DNA from: Annona cherimola
Taxonomy: Eukaryota > Streptophyta > Magnoliopsida > Magnoliales > Annonaceae
DNA: 64,000 nucleotides
Direction of reading: 5' to 3'
Assembly (NCBI GenBank): GCA_030490835.1
Contig: CM059971.1
Location: 102,056,095-102,120,094, forward strand
Within the stretch, counting starts at the first letter, position 1; the number at the start of each line of letters is the position of its first letter. Both the position numbers and the translations under genes were made by a program. Positions 24,570 to 34,033 of the stretch are shown here, in pieces. The notes under the pieces were generated by a model. The model was not told the origin of the DNA. It worked only from the letters and a program-made list of their open reading frames with translations, and searched no databases.

Positions 24570-25883
24570 ATGGAGCCGACAAATCATCTTTCAAAGGAAA
24601 ATACTGCATTCCCATTTGAAAAATGTGATCGGATGATGCAACGAATGCAACGGATGGAGGACATGCTCTACAAAATAATAGAGCAACGTCAATCAATGGC
24701 AAAACAACAACATCAAACGTCATCCTCTTCATCACAACATCAGCAAACGGCGAGTTCGAGCTCACAATCCATTTCAACTCAAAGATCACGTGGCCTAGCG
24801 AATGTGCAAGGCCAAATAGAAGAGGTCAAGATACAGTTTCAAAGCCAACTCCAAGAGTTGCACAGAAAAATCAAGCGACAGCAAGAGGAGGACCTTCATT
24901 TGGTAAAAATTGAAGACTTATGCCCATTTCCAAATGCACAACTACCTGAAAATTTCAAAATGCCAACCCTCCCTATCTATGAAGGAAACTCATGCTCACA
25001 TGCCCATATCAAATCCTTTTGCAGTATTTTATACCCTTTGGTAAAAAAGGAGAAAATTTTGGTCATGCTATTCCAACATAGCTTGAGAGGAGACGCCCTT
25101 GAATGGTATACGTCGCTCGACTGCAAGCAAATTAAAACATGGGAACAACTCTCCTTAGCCTTCATGGACCGCTTTTCATATATGCTAAATACGGCTCCCA
25201 AAAGGGCCGATCTCGAAGCACTCAAGCAAGAAGAGGATGAAACGTTCTCAGAGTACGTGGCTAGATGGCGTGCCTTGGCAGCGAAGATGAAAAGCCCGTT
25301 GCCGTTGGACGAGCAAATCTCCATCATCATCAACTCAACACACCCGAGCATCTCGGGTTACCTCATCTCTCACCCATATGTCAACTTCACTCAACTCCTC
25401 CAAGCCGGGGACCAAGTGGAGGCGGGAATCAGACATGACACCATCTCCCCATGGCCACAGCAAGGAAATGCAATTCTTCTTGAACAAGCAAGTCAGACAC
25501 CTCATATAGCGGACATTGGCATGGAAGTCAATTTTATGAAGGGTAATGCCAAAACCTTCGACCCTTCTATTTTCATAAAAAAAGCCCGACCCCATAACGC
25601 TCCTATCATTTTACAAGGCCAAAATGCAAACTCCGTTGTCCTTCAAAAAAGATGTGTTGAGCCCGTCATTTTAATGGGAAAATCCGTCATGCCTACGCAA
25701 GAGAATCCTATGTTGCATAAACCTCCTATTGTCCAAAGAACATCCTCAAATACTTTTTCTACAAACCCGGAAGCTCATCCCAAGATAGAAGGCCAACCTA
25801 CTTTGCCTCACTTCTCCCCAGAAAATATCTTCATTCCAGTTAGCCAACCAACATACCCGCAGTTAGGGGTGCAACTTGGGTAG
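24570..25883 (+). CDS. gag: Retrotransposon gag protein (3' end altered by hAT insertion)
   Basis: The frame encodes 437 aa. Gag forms the cytoplasmic particle that packages element RNA. Residues 1-110 are predicted coiled-coil and low-complexity Ser/Gln sequence (MMQRMQRMEDMLYKIIEQ, then SSSSQHQQ repeats). The retrotransposon-gag core spans about 140-300, with RGDALEWYTSL, TWEQLSLAFMDRF, and ETFSEYVARWRALAAKM as landmarks. I find no CCHC zinc knuckle or protease motif, unlike full gypsy gag-pol proteins. The hAT element enters at 25864, so only the last few codons and the stop come from hAT sequence. Reading past the hAT, the original frame would stop within about five codons, so the insertion hardly changes the protein. 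Confidence 0.85.
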   Translation: MEPTNHLSKENTAFPFEKCDRMMQRMQRMEDMLYKIIEQRQSMAKQQHQTSSSSSQHQQTASSSSQSISTQRSRGLANVQGQIEEVKIQFQSQLQELHRKIKRQQEEDLHLVKIEDLCPFPNAQLPENFKMPTLPIYEGNSCSHAHIKSFCSILYPLVKKEKILVMLFQHSLRGDALEWYTSLDCKQIKTWEQLSLAFMDRFSYMLNTAPKRADLEALKQEEDETFSEYVARWRALAAKMKSPLPLDEQISIIINSTHPSISGYLISHPYVNFTQLLQAGDQVEAGIRHDTISPWPQQGNAILLEQASQTPHIADIGMEVNFMKGNAKTFDPSIFIKKARPHNAPIILQGQNANSVVLQKRCVEPVILMGKSVMPTQENPMLHKPPIVQRTSSNTFSTNPEAHPKIEGQPTLPHFSPENIFIPVSQPTYPQLGVQLG

Positions 25884-26109
25884 GGTACCCGCGGGTCGAC
25901 CCGCTGGGTACCCTAAATCGGGTAGGTTCGGTTCCACAGAACCTACCCGTAGGGTCGGTTCGGTTCCTTGGGTAAAATACCCGGTCAATTTCGGGTAGGG
26001 GTCGGTTCCGGTTCTGGGTACCCGGAACCGACCCGGATTTCATATGATATATTATATATTTTATATATTTATAATACCCAACCTAAATCCCTAATTTCTT
26101 CCCCATCCG

Positions 26110-26275
26110 ACATCCCGATCCTGTTTCTCCTCGCGGGCGGCAGCCATCCTGTTTCTCATCGGCAGCGGCGGCCATCCTGTTTCTCATCGGCAGCGGTGAG
26201 CGGCAGCAATCCTGTTTCTCATCGGCAGCGGCGGGCGGCAGCCATCCTGTTTCTCCTCAGCAGCAGCAGACAGCA
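26110..26275 (+). repeat. Imperfect minisatellite inside hAT element D
   Basis: The phrase CATCCTGTTTCTCATCGGCA (or a variant) recurs four or five times between GCGGC-rich spacers. It abuts the captured LBD fragment on its 3' side. Confidence 0.7.
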
Positions 26276-26315
26276 GAAGATCGGCAACGCAGCATCTGTG
26301 GCGAGCGGCAGAAGG

Positions 26316-26559
26316 TTCAACGGCGGCTTGGCAGAGCTGCCAGTTTCCAGACCAGAGAAGACCAACAGAGCCGTAAATAGGATTTACGATTCGCCCGCAG
26401 GCTTCGTACATAAGCGACTGAAAATAGCAGGACGGGGATGTTCGGGGCCGGCGTTTATAAGGTTCATGAGTCCGGCACGACCATAGAACTTCGCGAGAAA
26501 AACAGTGGCATTAGCTTGCGACTCGGGATTCTTGATCCATTGCAGACAAGGCCTGATGC
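26316..26559 (-). pseudogene. Captured fragment of a class II LOB-domain (LBD40/41/42-type) gene
   Basis: LBD proteins are plant-specific transcription factors. Read on the minus strand, the fragment starts at [10 protein letters not shown], runs through [20 protein letters not shown] and HPRPAIF, then needs a one-base frame change to continue as [20 protein letters not shown] and [12 protein letters not shown]. These are consecutive blocks of the LOB domain, and the wording fits the class IIb LBD40/41/42 group from memory. The first zinc-motif cysteines (MSCNGCRVLRKGC part) and everything after AAVE are absent. A single missing base near 26414 breaks the frame, so it is non-functional as protein. 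It is embedded in hAT element D. Confidence 0.88.
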
Positions 26560-27598
26560 TGCCGGACCTGGAGAAGATGGGTTGTTGGCCGGCTGGGAGG
26601 CTGGACGAAGGGGCTGCTGACCGGAGAAATGGGTGCACAACTTTTTTATTTATTTATTTATTGAGATCGAATTTTTGCAATTAACAATTAGGCAAAAGAC
26701 TGATGGGTGCAGCCGATAGGTTTCCATTTTTCTGGAGCTGCAGGTGATTTTGATTGAGTGGTTGATGCTTTGTCTGTTGAGGAGAAGATTGGATTTTTGT
26801 ACCGGTTGCCTTGATCGATTGTTGCTTTGTAGGTTTTCATTTTGTGTCTGGCTGCTTGCGCCTGGACGCCGGTGTTAATGGGATTAAGACGGAGTGCGAC
26901 GGTCGCAATTCAAGAGGGCGGCTGGTGGAGATCTACTGTGAGTTTGGGCTGGCCGTTGAATTTTTGGTGCTGTCGGATTTTGTCAAGAGCTGCTGGTTCT
27001 TTCGGTTTCAGGCTAAAAGGTGGGTTTCATAGCTGCTGAAATTCGAGCATATGCTACTGCTGGTTGGATTCGATGAGTGCGATTTCAATTTCGGGCATGG
27101 CTTGTGACAGACGACTCAAAGATGTTGTTGGACGCGAGCTTGCTGGTCGGTATTGTCGTGGCTGCCGGACTGCTCGTCGCTGCCCATGCTTTGGCCGTGC
27201 TTTGATTGATATATCTGTTGCCAGTGCCAATCCTGTTTTTATGATGTGTCTTTTGATGATGAAACTGTTTCTATGTTGTCTGTTATCTCACTGCAATTTA
27301 TCACTGTCTATTACCTGTGACATATATATGAGTTAACATAATTATGATGTTTTTAGGAACCGATTTGGAACCGAACCGGAACCGACCCGCACCTGAAAAA
27401 ATTGGGTAGGGTAGGCTCCAGACCGACCCGGTCTAAAATTGGGTAGGGTAGACATTTTTAAAAAATGGGTAAGGGTAGGTTCCACCCCTACCCGGGGGTA
27501 CCCGGACCGACTTGCACCCCTACCCGCAGTCTAGAAATGCATAAGAGAACCCCAAAGCTCCTTACACCTCTACTCCTAGCATTCCTCTAAAGCAGTCA

Positions 27599-28324
27599 TT
27601 GTCATCATCTTCTACACAATCATGCCCGGCCACGAAAGGTGAAATATTAATCTTATCAATAAAGCAGACAAGCACCTCAAAAGAGGAAACACTAGCCAAG
27701 GAGCACAAATCTCAAGAAATTCCTGCACAAGAAAAGCCAAATGGAAAAGATCATCTACAAGTCACAAATGAAGTTATCCCTCACACAGACAATCAAGCAG
27801 AGGCGTCTAAACAGCCTCAACAAACCGTCATCAACACAGGCAATGTCGACGAAGTCGAACAACCAACAAGGTTAGCCCCGGAAGCCGCAGAATGCGCAGG
27901 GCATACAACCATCATCCATCAACCCACCGCCATAAATACATCTTCGTCAACACATCCACAAGGGATAGTTCAAAATGGCTACCACACAGTCTTTCCATCA
28001 AGCTTGGCAGGAAAAATGCCAACAACCGGTGAAGACAATATTTCACAAGGAGAAAAAAGCGCACAAAAAATAAAAAACTGGGGGCATGCAAGAGAAGCAT
28101 GGGGACAGCCTACCAAAGCCGCATGCCAGAAGAGCATTAAGTTCAAGCTACAAAGAAAAAATTACAAACGAGGGCTGAAGAGAAAAAGGTGGAGGAAAAT
28201 GCATCTACATCATTCTGAAGCATGGGGGCATGTGTTTCTAAAGAGAAATGACATAAATTACTTTTATATCATGTTCAATCCTACATCAAACGAAGTTTGG
28301 GACCCGGGAGGCAAAGCTACATGA
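27599..28324 (+). CDS. Second retrotransposon frame, unknown function
   Basis: This 241-codon frame lies downstream of gag and of the hAT element. The first residue is read from an in-frame codon that may not be a true start, so the frame may not be translated. The sequence is low in hydrophobic residues and rich in Ser, Thr, Gln and Lys, with a basic block near the end (KFKLQRKNYKRGLKRKRWRK). I recognise no protease, reverse transcriptase, RNase H, integrase or envelope motif. It could be a decayed gag extension, a second nucleic-acid-binding product or simply open noncoding sequence. Confidence 0.35.
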   Translation: MSSSSTQSCPATKGEILILSIKQTSTSKEETLAKEHKSQEIPAQEKPNGKDHLQVTNEVIPHTDNQAEASKQPQQTVINTGNVDEVEQPTRLAPEAAECAGHTTIIHQPTAINTSSSTHPQGIVQNGYHTVFPSSLAGKMPTTGEDNISQGEKSAQKIKNWGHAREAWGQPTKAACQKSIKFKLQRKNYKRGLKRKRWRKMHLHHSEAWGHVFLKRNDINYFYIMFNPTSNEVWDPGGKAT

Positions 28325-29218
28325 GAAAATGGTTCCACAGCGCCGCTTGCAAGGCAAACTTCTAGACATCCGTAGCAACCCAGTAGCCTTGAAGGACAAG
28401 TGCAGAAAATATGGGGAAGAAATTTTGAGCCGGACGGATGAGAAAATCCAAAAAACATGCAAAATCTTGAAAGTACGGACAAAATCGTACAAAATATGAA
28501 AAGTACGATTTTGGCAGCATGAATCACGGCTTTGGCAGCGCAAGATCCGGGGGGTACGAAGAAATCCCGCAAAATCCGGATTTCAGCAGGAAAATCACGG
28601 AAATCATGGAGGACGCTGACTGACCTGAAAAGTTTTTAGGTCTATGTATATAATGGACGCACAACAGCCTTTATGCAGAATTTCTAATGGCTTACGGCCT
28701 ACAAATGGTCAAAGCATTATAAGGGACGTCAAGAAGAAGAATTTTACAAGATCTATACCCCGCAAAGGCAACAAATCATATAGACACATCCTCCAAAAAA
28801 AAATGAGTCGGTATTCACACGGCTTTACATTCAAAAAATGGGGCACACAAGCATTCAAGATTTACAAAAGTACAAGTTGGCCAAAAAGGAAGAAAAGATG
28901 AAGAAAAGTCTTCAATGCACGCCACCGGCAACACCAGCTAGTGCTGGAGAAGACGAGCCGAAAATCGGCGGCGGCGGCGGCCGAACGAGAAGAGCGACGG
29001 CGGCAACGAGAAAGGAGAAAAGAGAAAACAGGAGAATAGGGCCCCCATCGGAGACCCTAAAATTTGGTAAAATTGCAGAAAGCTCCCCGTCATCTACAGG
29101 AATTGCGAAATCATCCGGACTCAAGACTAGTGCAAAACAAGCCAGCAAGTCCACAAAATTTCAAAAAGGACCACTCTCCCAGAAGAAACTTCATGAGTTT
29201 GCAGAAATTACGAAGTGA

Positions 29219-29303
29219 CCCCAAAAAACAAAAAAACAAAAACAAAAAAAAGAAGAAAGAAAAAAAAAGAAAAAAAGAAGAAAAAAAAAAAAGAGAAGTG
29301 TTC
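29219..29303 (+). repeat. A/G-rich tract near the 3' end of the retrotransposon
   Basis: This is about 85 bp of almost pure A with G and C interruptions. It mirrors the tract before gag and precedes the polypurine tract by about 60 bp. Confidence 0.7.
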
Positions 29304-29361
29304 ATGTCAATGCCAAAAGAGGTGTCCAGTACTTTGCCATTCACCGTCAAGACGCCTCTGG

Positions 29362-29374
29362 CAAAGGGGGGCAA
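29362..29374 (+). other. Polypurine tract
   Basis: CAAAGGGGGGCAA lies immediately before the 3' LTR start (TGTTGACACC at 29376). It is in the correct place to prime plus-strand synthesis. Confidence 0.8.
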
Positions 29375-29375
29375 C

Positions 29376-30650
29376 TGTTGACACCCCACCTTTGGGCCCA
29401 AAAATGGGAAAAATGGAAAAAAGTCCCAAACTCAAACCAATTCAAGGCAAAAGGAGGTTCAAGCAAGCTAAGCAGACCCTTCCAAACACAGCCCACGGAG
29501 CGAAGCTCCACCAAGCCTCGAAGCAGGCTTTTCAACAAACCAGATCCGGCCCACACGAGCGAAGCTCCTACAGGCCACCTCAACGGGCTCCACGATGCAG
29601 CCCACCAAGCCTCAGAAGTAGGCTTCTCTACAATTTTGGGCCTCTACAACGGCCCGCCCAAAACAACGGGCTTAGCCAAGCTCTAGCCCACTTAGTTCCA
29701 GCCCACTATGGAAGGAGCCCGCCAAACTCAAGCTCATGGACCAAGTCTAACACCTCTCAACCAAGCTCAAGCCCATGCTCTCAACTCAAGCCCAAAGCCC
29801 ATTACCCAAACTCAAGCTCATGGACCAAGTCCAACACCTCTCAACCAAGCTCAAGCCCATGCTTTCAACTCAAGCCCAAAGCCCATTACCCAAACTCAAG
29901 ACCAAGCCCATGGACCAAGCCCATGATCCCACTCAAGCCCAAGTCCATGAACTAAGTCCATGACCTCAAGAGAGCCCAAAGCCCACTCCTACATCTATAA
30001 AAGGAGAGCACCCCCTCTCATTAGAGGAGACTTGAAGAGAGGCTTCCCAAGGGGAGGACGGGAGTCTGCAGCAACACCCCGGCGTCCCGGTTTTCACGCT
30101 TTCAAGCAACCAGCCTCTCTTCCCCATTTTCCCCTTTCCATCTCTCCCGTTCTCTCAAATCTTTTTATTTTCCCCCCTTTCACGCCGTGTAAACCGCCTC
30201 GGGTTGGCAGATTTCTCCATATTTGCTTCAATCCGTAGGCCGGAACCCGGACTCTGTACTGCTAGTGCCTTATTTCATCAAACAGGGGCTGATCTCCCTT
30301 TAAAGATCAGTGGCGACTCCGTTTTTTTTATTTTGTGTGTGCGTGTTTAAGCTAACGCCCCGACAAGGCGGGTGCACGTGGGTCCACGGATTCCAGCATA
30401 ATACGCTACCGTTATGCTGCCGGATTTGTGACTTGACCCATGTACGGAAGGCCCCGTCTTAGCCGTTATGCTGCCGAAATCACGAGAAAATACCCACACG
30501 CCAACTTTCCTAAAAGATATGAAGCCTAATGCTTTTTACCCCATGTGAATGCAGGAAATCTAAGCCCACATTGCTTTTCAACATGATCCACATTTTCAAG
30601 GCCCGGGAAACCATTTCGAGCCCACCGTAGCGCTCACGGCGGGTGCTACA
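29376..30650 (+). repeat. 3' LTR of the retrotransposon
   Basis: The 1275-bp repeat has the same TG...CA ends and internal features as the 5' LTR, with a TATA box at 29996-30004 and the 84-bp duplication. It ends 168 bp from the stop codon of the convergent PPR gene at 30819. Confidence 0.92.
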
Positions 30651-30818
30651 ATATCCAATTTGGATCAACAATGGATATTCGATCACTTGTATATTTTAGC
30701 AGCAAAGGGAAATTGATGGCATTATTTGGTTAATTCAGTTTCATAGAACCGGGTAAATGGGTAATGGAACTCTTCATAAACCATCAAATTCCCTCCACAA
30801 AAATGCTACATCAACATC

Positions 30819-33095
30819 TCACCAGTAATCCTTACATGAACATTCCCCATTCTTAAATGCATGAAACCGATTGTTGTCCCTCACCAAAATTTCCCTCCCT
30901 GTTAATTTTGAAATCATCTTAATAGCCAGATGGCAATCACCACACACTCTAAGGTTCTTCACCACCCTAATCACAGCCCCTGCTTCAGTGACCACCAGGC
31001 CAAATCCAATGGCTAGCTTCTCGCTGTGGGTCCCTACCATTTCTTCCTTCTCTTCATCCTCAACATCTCTCAAAACACAGCTCTTGTTAGCAATATATCC
31101 TAGTTCCTTCATCCTTCTCCCCATCTCTGCCAATACCCCATAAATCTGTGCTGTCAGCTCATGTGACCGGTCTCCAGCAATAAACCGATGGATTCTCTTG
31201 TTGAATTCAACCCAGCTATGCCCTGTTGCCTTCCTCACGCCCCTCTCTTTCATCACTTTCCAGACTTCTTCAACATCATCCCATCTCCCCACTGATGCAT
31301 ATATATTTGAGAGCAAAACATAGTTGCCTGAGTTTTCTGGCTCCAGCTCAAAGAGCTTTTCTGCAGCTAGCTCCCCCAGCTTAACGCATCTGTGGATTCG
31401 GCAGGCATTGAGGAGAGCTCCATAGGTTCCTGCATGTGGCTCCATTGGCATTTTGTCCACAAGTCTCTTTGCTTCCTCCAATTCGCCAGCCCGGCCTAGT
31501 AGATCAACCATGCAGGCATAATGGTCTACATCTGGATGTTCAATTGATTTGAAAATCCTTCGACCCTCTTCTGTTAGACCAGAATGGCTACAAGCAGTTA
31601 GCACACCAATGAATGTTATCCTATCTGGTTTAATCGCTTCCTCTTGCATTTTTGAAATCAGATCAAGGGCTTCATATCCATATCCATTTGCTGCAAATCC
31701 AGCTATCAATGAATTGTATGAAATTATGTCCCTCATTGGCATGTCATGGAAAATTTTCTTTGCTTCATCCATGCTCCCACACCTCGAGTACATGAAGATC
31801 AGTGAATTGTATCCAGAAATGCTCAACTGGATTTTGTTTGCAGCAATAAAGTCCACTGCCCACCGTCCCAGCTCTAGAGTCCCAAGGTGTCCGCAGGCAG
31901 AAATGATGCTAACCATTGTCACTTCATCTGGTTTCTGGTCCTTCACCGTTGTCATTTCTTTGAAGAGCTCGACTGCTGCTGCAGATTGCCCATTTTGGGC
32001 GTACCCGGAAATCATTGAATTCCATGAAATGACATTCTTTTCAGGCATCCTGTCAAAGAAATCCCTTGCTGATGTCAAATCACCATTCCTTGCATAAGCT
32101 GATATCATTGCATTCCAGGACACCTGGTTTCGATCAGTCATCTCATTGAAAATTTGCCTCGCAGTTGCCAGGCTCCCACATTTTGCATACATATCTAGCA
32201 TTGCAGTCTTAACAAAGCAATTCATCTCTATCTGCCTCTTGTCAAGGGACCCAACCAGTGATTTAGCAAGCTCAAGATCGCCACGGGCAGAGCATGATGA
32301 GATGACTGTGACCCATGTTGTCTCATCAGGCTGCACTCCTGCATCCAACATCTCCTCAAACAACCAAAGCGCTTCTTCGGCCAGCCCATTCTGCACATAA
32401 CCCGACAGCATAGCATTCCACGAAACCACACTCCTCGCAGGCATCTCCTCGAAGAACCATCTTGCATTGTCTAAATCCCCACACCTGGAGTACCCGCTTA
32501 CCATGGCAGTCCAAGAGATCACGTTCCTGTTTGGCATCATATCGAATATCTTTTGGGCTTCCACTGCGTGGCCCCACTCCCAATACCCTGACACCATTGA
32601 ATTCCAATCAGCAACCGTTTTATCTGGAATTTCATCAAACAATTTTCGAGCAGTCTCAATGGGCCCACGTTTCGCATACATGTCCAACACCGCATTGCGG
32701 ATGTATCGGTCCGAGCCATAGCCCAATTTCTCGACATGCGCTTGGATTCCAACCCCAGCCTTCCCCGCGGATTTGATCACGATGGGGAACACAAAGGCGT
32801 CAGGCCTCACGTCGGATCTCTGCATGCGGGCGAACAGCGCGACAACGTCACCGTTCGCCCGGAACTGACCATATAGCTTGAGCATGGCAGTAAAGAGGAA
32901 GACATTTGGACTAGGGACGGAATCGAAGAGCTGGCGGGCGTAGGCGAGAGGGGCTCGTATCCGGGAGCAATGGGCGAGGAGGGTGGAAATCCAGTAGCAG
33001 TGGTGGTGGAGAGAGTGGTGAATGATCTGGGCATGGAATTGCGCGAGGTGTTTCAAGCTCTGCACGCGCGGGGCAACGAGGCCCAAATGAGACAT
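30819..33095 (-). CDS. DYW-class pentatricopeptide-repeat RNA-editing factor
   Basis: The intronless frame encodes 758 aa. DYW-class PPR proteins act in organelles, usually in C-to-U RNA editing: the repeats choose the site and the DYW domain is the deaminase. The frame starts MSHLGLVAPRVQSLKHLAQF and carries a long run of P, L and S repeats (for example NAVLDMYAKRGPIETARKLF, VVSWNAMLSGYVQNG, NVISWNSMISGYAQNG). The E region follows (YGALLNACRIHRCVKLGELA, NYVLLSNIYASVGRWDDVEE). The DYW domain has the deaminase-like HSEK (His690-Glu692), CGDCH (718-722) and the terminal CSCKDYW, so all expected zinc ligands and the catalytic Glu are present. It faces the end of the 3' LTR downstream, and the divergent GGQ-domain gene starts about 940 bp upstream. 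Confidence 0.95.
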   Translation of the reverse strand: MSHLGLVAPRVQSLKHLAQFHAQIIHHSLHHHCYWISTLLAHCSRIRAPLAYARQLFDSVPSPNVFLFTAMLKLYGQFRANGDVVALFARMQRSDVRPDAFVFPIVIKSAGKAGVGIQAHVEKLGYGSDRYIRNAVLDMYAKRGPIETARKLFDEIPDKTVADWNSMVSGYWEWGHAVEAQKIFDMMPNRNVISWTAMVSGYSRCGDLDNARWFFEEMPARSVVSWNAMLSGYVQNGLAEEALWLFEEMLDAGVQPDETTWVTVISSCSARGDLELAKSLVGSLDKRQIEMNCFVKTAMLDMYAKCGSLATARQIFNEMTDRNQVSWNAMISAYARNGDLTSARDFFDRMPEKNVISWNSMISGYAQNGQSAAAVELFKEMTTVKDQKPDEVTMVSIISACGHLGTLELGRWAVDFIAANKIQLSISGYNSLIFMYSRCGSMDEAKKIFHDMPMRDIISYNSLIAGFAANGYGYEALDLISKMQEEAIKPDRITFIGVLTACSHSGLTEEGRRIFKSIEHPDVDHYACMVDLLGRAGELEEAKRLVDKMPMEPHAGTYGALLNACRIHRCVKLGELAAEKLFELEPENSGNYVLLSNIYASVGRWDDVEEVWKVMKERGVRKATGHSWVEFNKRIHRFIAGDRSHELTAQIYGVLAEMGRRMKELGYIANKSCVLRDVEDEEKEEMVGTHSEKLAIGFGLVVTEAGAVIRVVKNLRVCGDCHLAIKMISKLTGREILVRDNNRFHAFKNGECSCKDYW

Positions 33096-33503
33096 GTATG
33101 CCTGTTAGCAATGCAGATTACTAATCTCGTATGGATCGCTTTTCGATCCGTCACGTTAGCAGGCATTCGCGAAATGTATTTCATGGTGATATTTCTATCT
33201 CATCTCAGTTGCCAAAGCACACTACTTACGCACTTGGGAGGCAAGTGGTCCCAAGTGGTTAGTTTGAGAGTCTACCAAAATAATTTTCATTTGAAAAATG
33301 GTTCAATTAGTTGTTCCCTACACCCATCTAAATAAGATAAAACTTTATTACAATAGGAATAGCTACTTTGCAGCCTTTGATGTCTTTTATTGGATGTTTT
33401 ACAGCGTACAATTATTTCAAAATGACATGATAATAGGTAAATAAAAAAAAATTTATTTTTTAATGTAATACATGTTTTGCTACCTAACCGTAAAATTACA
33501 CAA

Positions 33504-33818
33504 CAAGGTGAGTTATGTCATCCATAACCATTCATGGCTTGATGGACCTATTTGGGTGAATAGATAGGATGAAGAGAAATTATTATGTATTTGAAAATGA
33601 AAAAAAGTAAAGTGTTCATGTATTATGAAATGAAAAAATTGTACTGAAAATTAGAAAAAACAAGGTGAGTTATCTCATCCATGACCATTCATGGATTGAT
33701 GAGCTTATTTGGATGAATAGATAGGATGAAGAGCAATTTTTATGTATTGGAAAATGAAAAAAAAAGTAAAGTTTTCATGTATTATGAAATGAAAAAATTG
33801 TACTGAAAATTAGAAAAA
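33504..33818 (+). repeat. 157-bp tandem duplication
   Basis: Two adjacent copies (33504-33660 and 33661-about 33818) each begin CAAGGTGAGTTAT and run through ATAGATAGGATGAAGAG to GTACTGAAAATTAGAAAAAA. They differ at a handful of positions. The duplication lies between the divergent PPR and GGQ-domain genes. Confidence 0.85.
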
Positions 33819-34033
33819 AAATTTCCTGGAAATGGAAAAATTCATCTCGTTCGCTGTTTCCCCTCCCAGCTTATGAACAGGCCCAATGCGTTTGCGACGA
33901 GATTTTTAATGGGCCTTCAGCTTGGGTTCATTTCCCAGAATCCGATCTAGCTCCATTGTCACTCTTCAGTTGGCAACCCTCGGGCCTCGACACAGCGCAG
34001 AGCGAGAGTGGAAGTGGAGGGAGGAAGGAAAAG

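Larger units (their letters stand above)
25864..27522. mobile_element. hAT-type non-autonomous element D, nested in gag, carrying an LBD gene fragment
   Basis: The 1659-bp element has ends TAGGGGTGCAACTTGGG and the complement of TAGGGGTGCAAGTCGG. The target duplication CCCGCAGT is perfect (25856-25863 and 27523-27530). The subterminal regions are dense in GGGTACCC, GGGTAGG and GGTTCGGTTCC motifs, which differ from the AACCCGA repeats of copies A-C although the outer 11 bases are the same. The interior is not transposase. It holds a minisatellite (26110-26275), a minus-strand LOB-domain fragment (26316-26559) and about 800 bp of unassigned sequence. This makes it a gene-capturing (Pack-type) hAT. 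Confidence 0.92.
21898..30650 (+). mobile_element. Complete gag-only (TR-GAG type) LTR retrotransposon
   Basis: The 8753-bp element is flanked by perfect ATATC target duplications (21893-21897 and 30651-30655). LTRs start TGTTGACA/T and end GCTACA. Behind the 5' LTR lies a primer-binding site, then a leader with tandem repeats, gag (24570 onward), a second frame of unknown role, an A-rich tract and a polypurine tract before the 3' LTR. I see no protease, reverse transcriptase, RNase H or integrase anywhere between the LTRs, and without the nested hAT the element is only about 7.1 kb. The gag type and primer site point to the Ty3/gypsy superfamily, probably moved in trans by a relative. Gag-only elements have been described in plants as TR-GAG. 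Confidence 0.88.

Noticed and set aside
26842..27039. Plus-strand frame in hAT element D with RRSATVAIQ, faintly like the LBD variable region
   Set aside because: Only a few residues agree and the strand is opposite to the clear LBD fragment.
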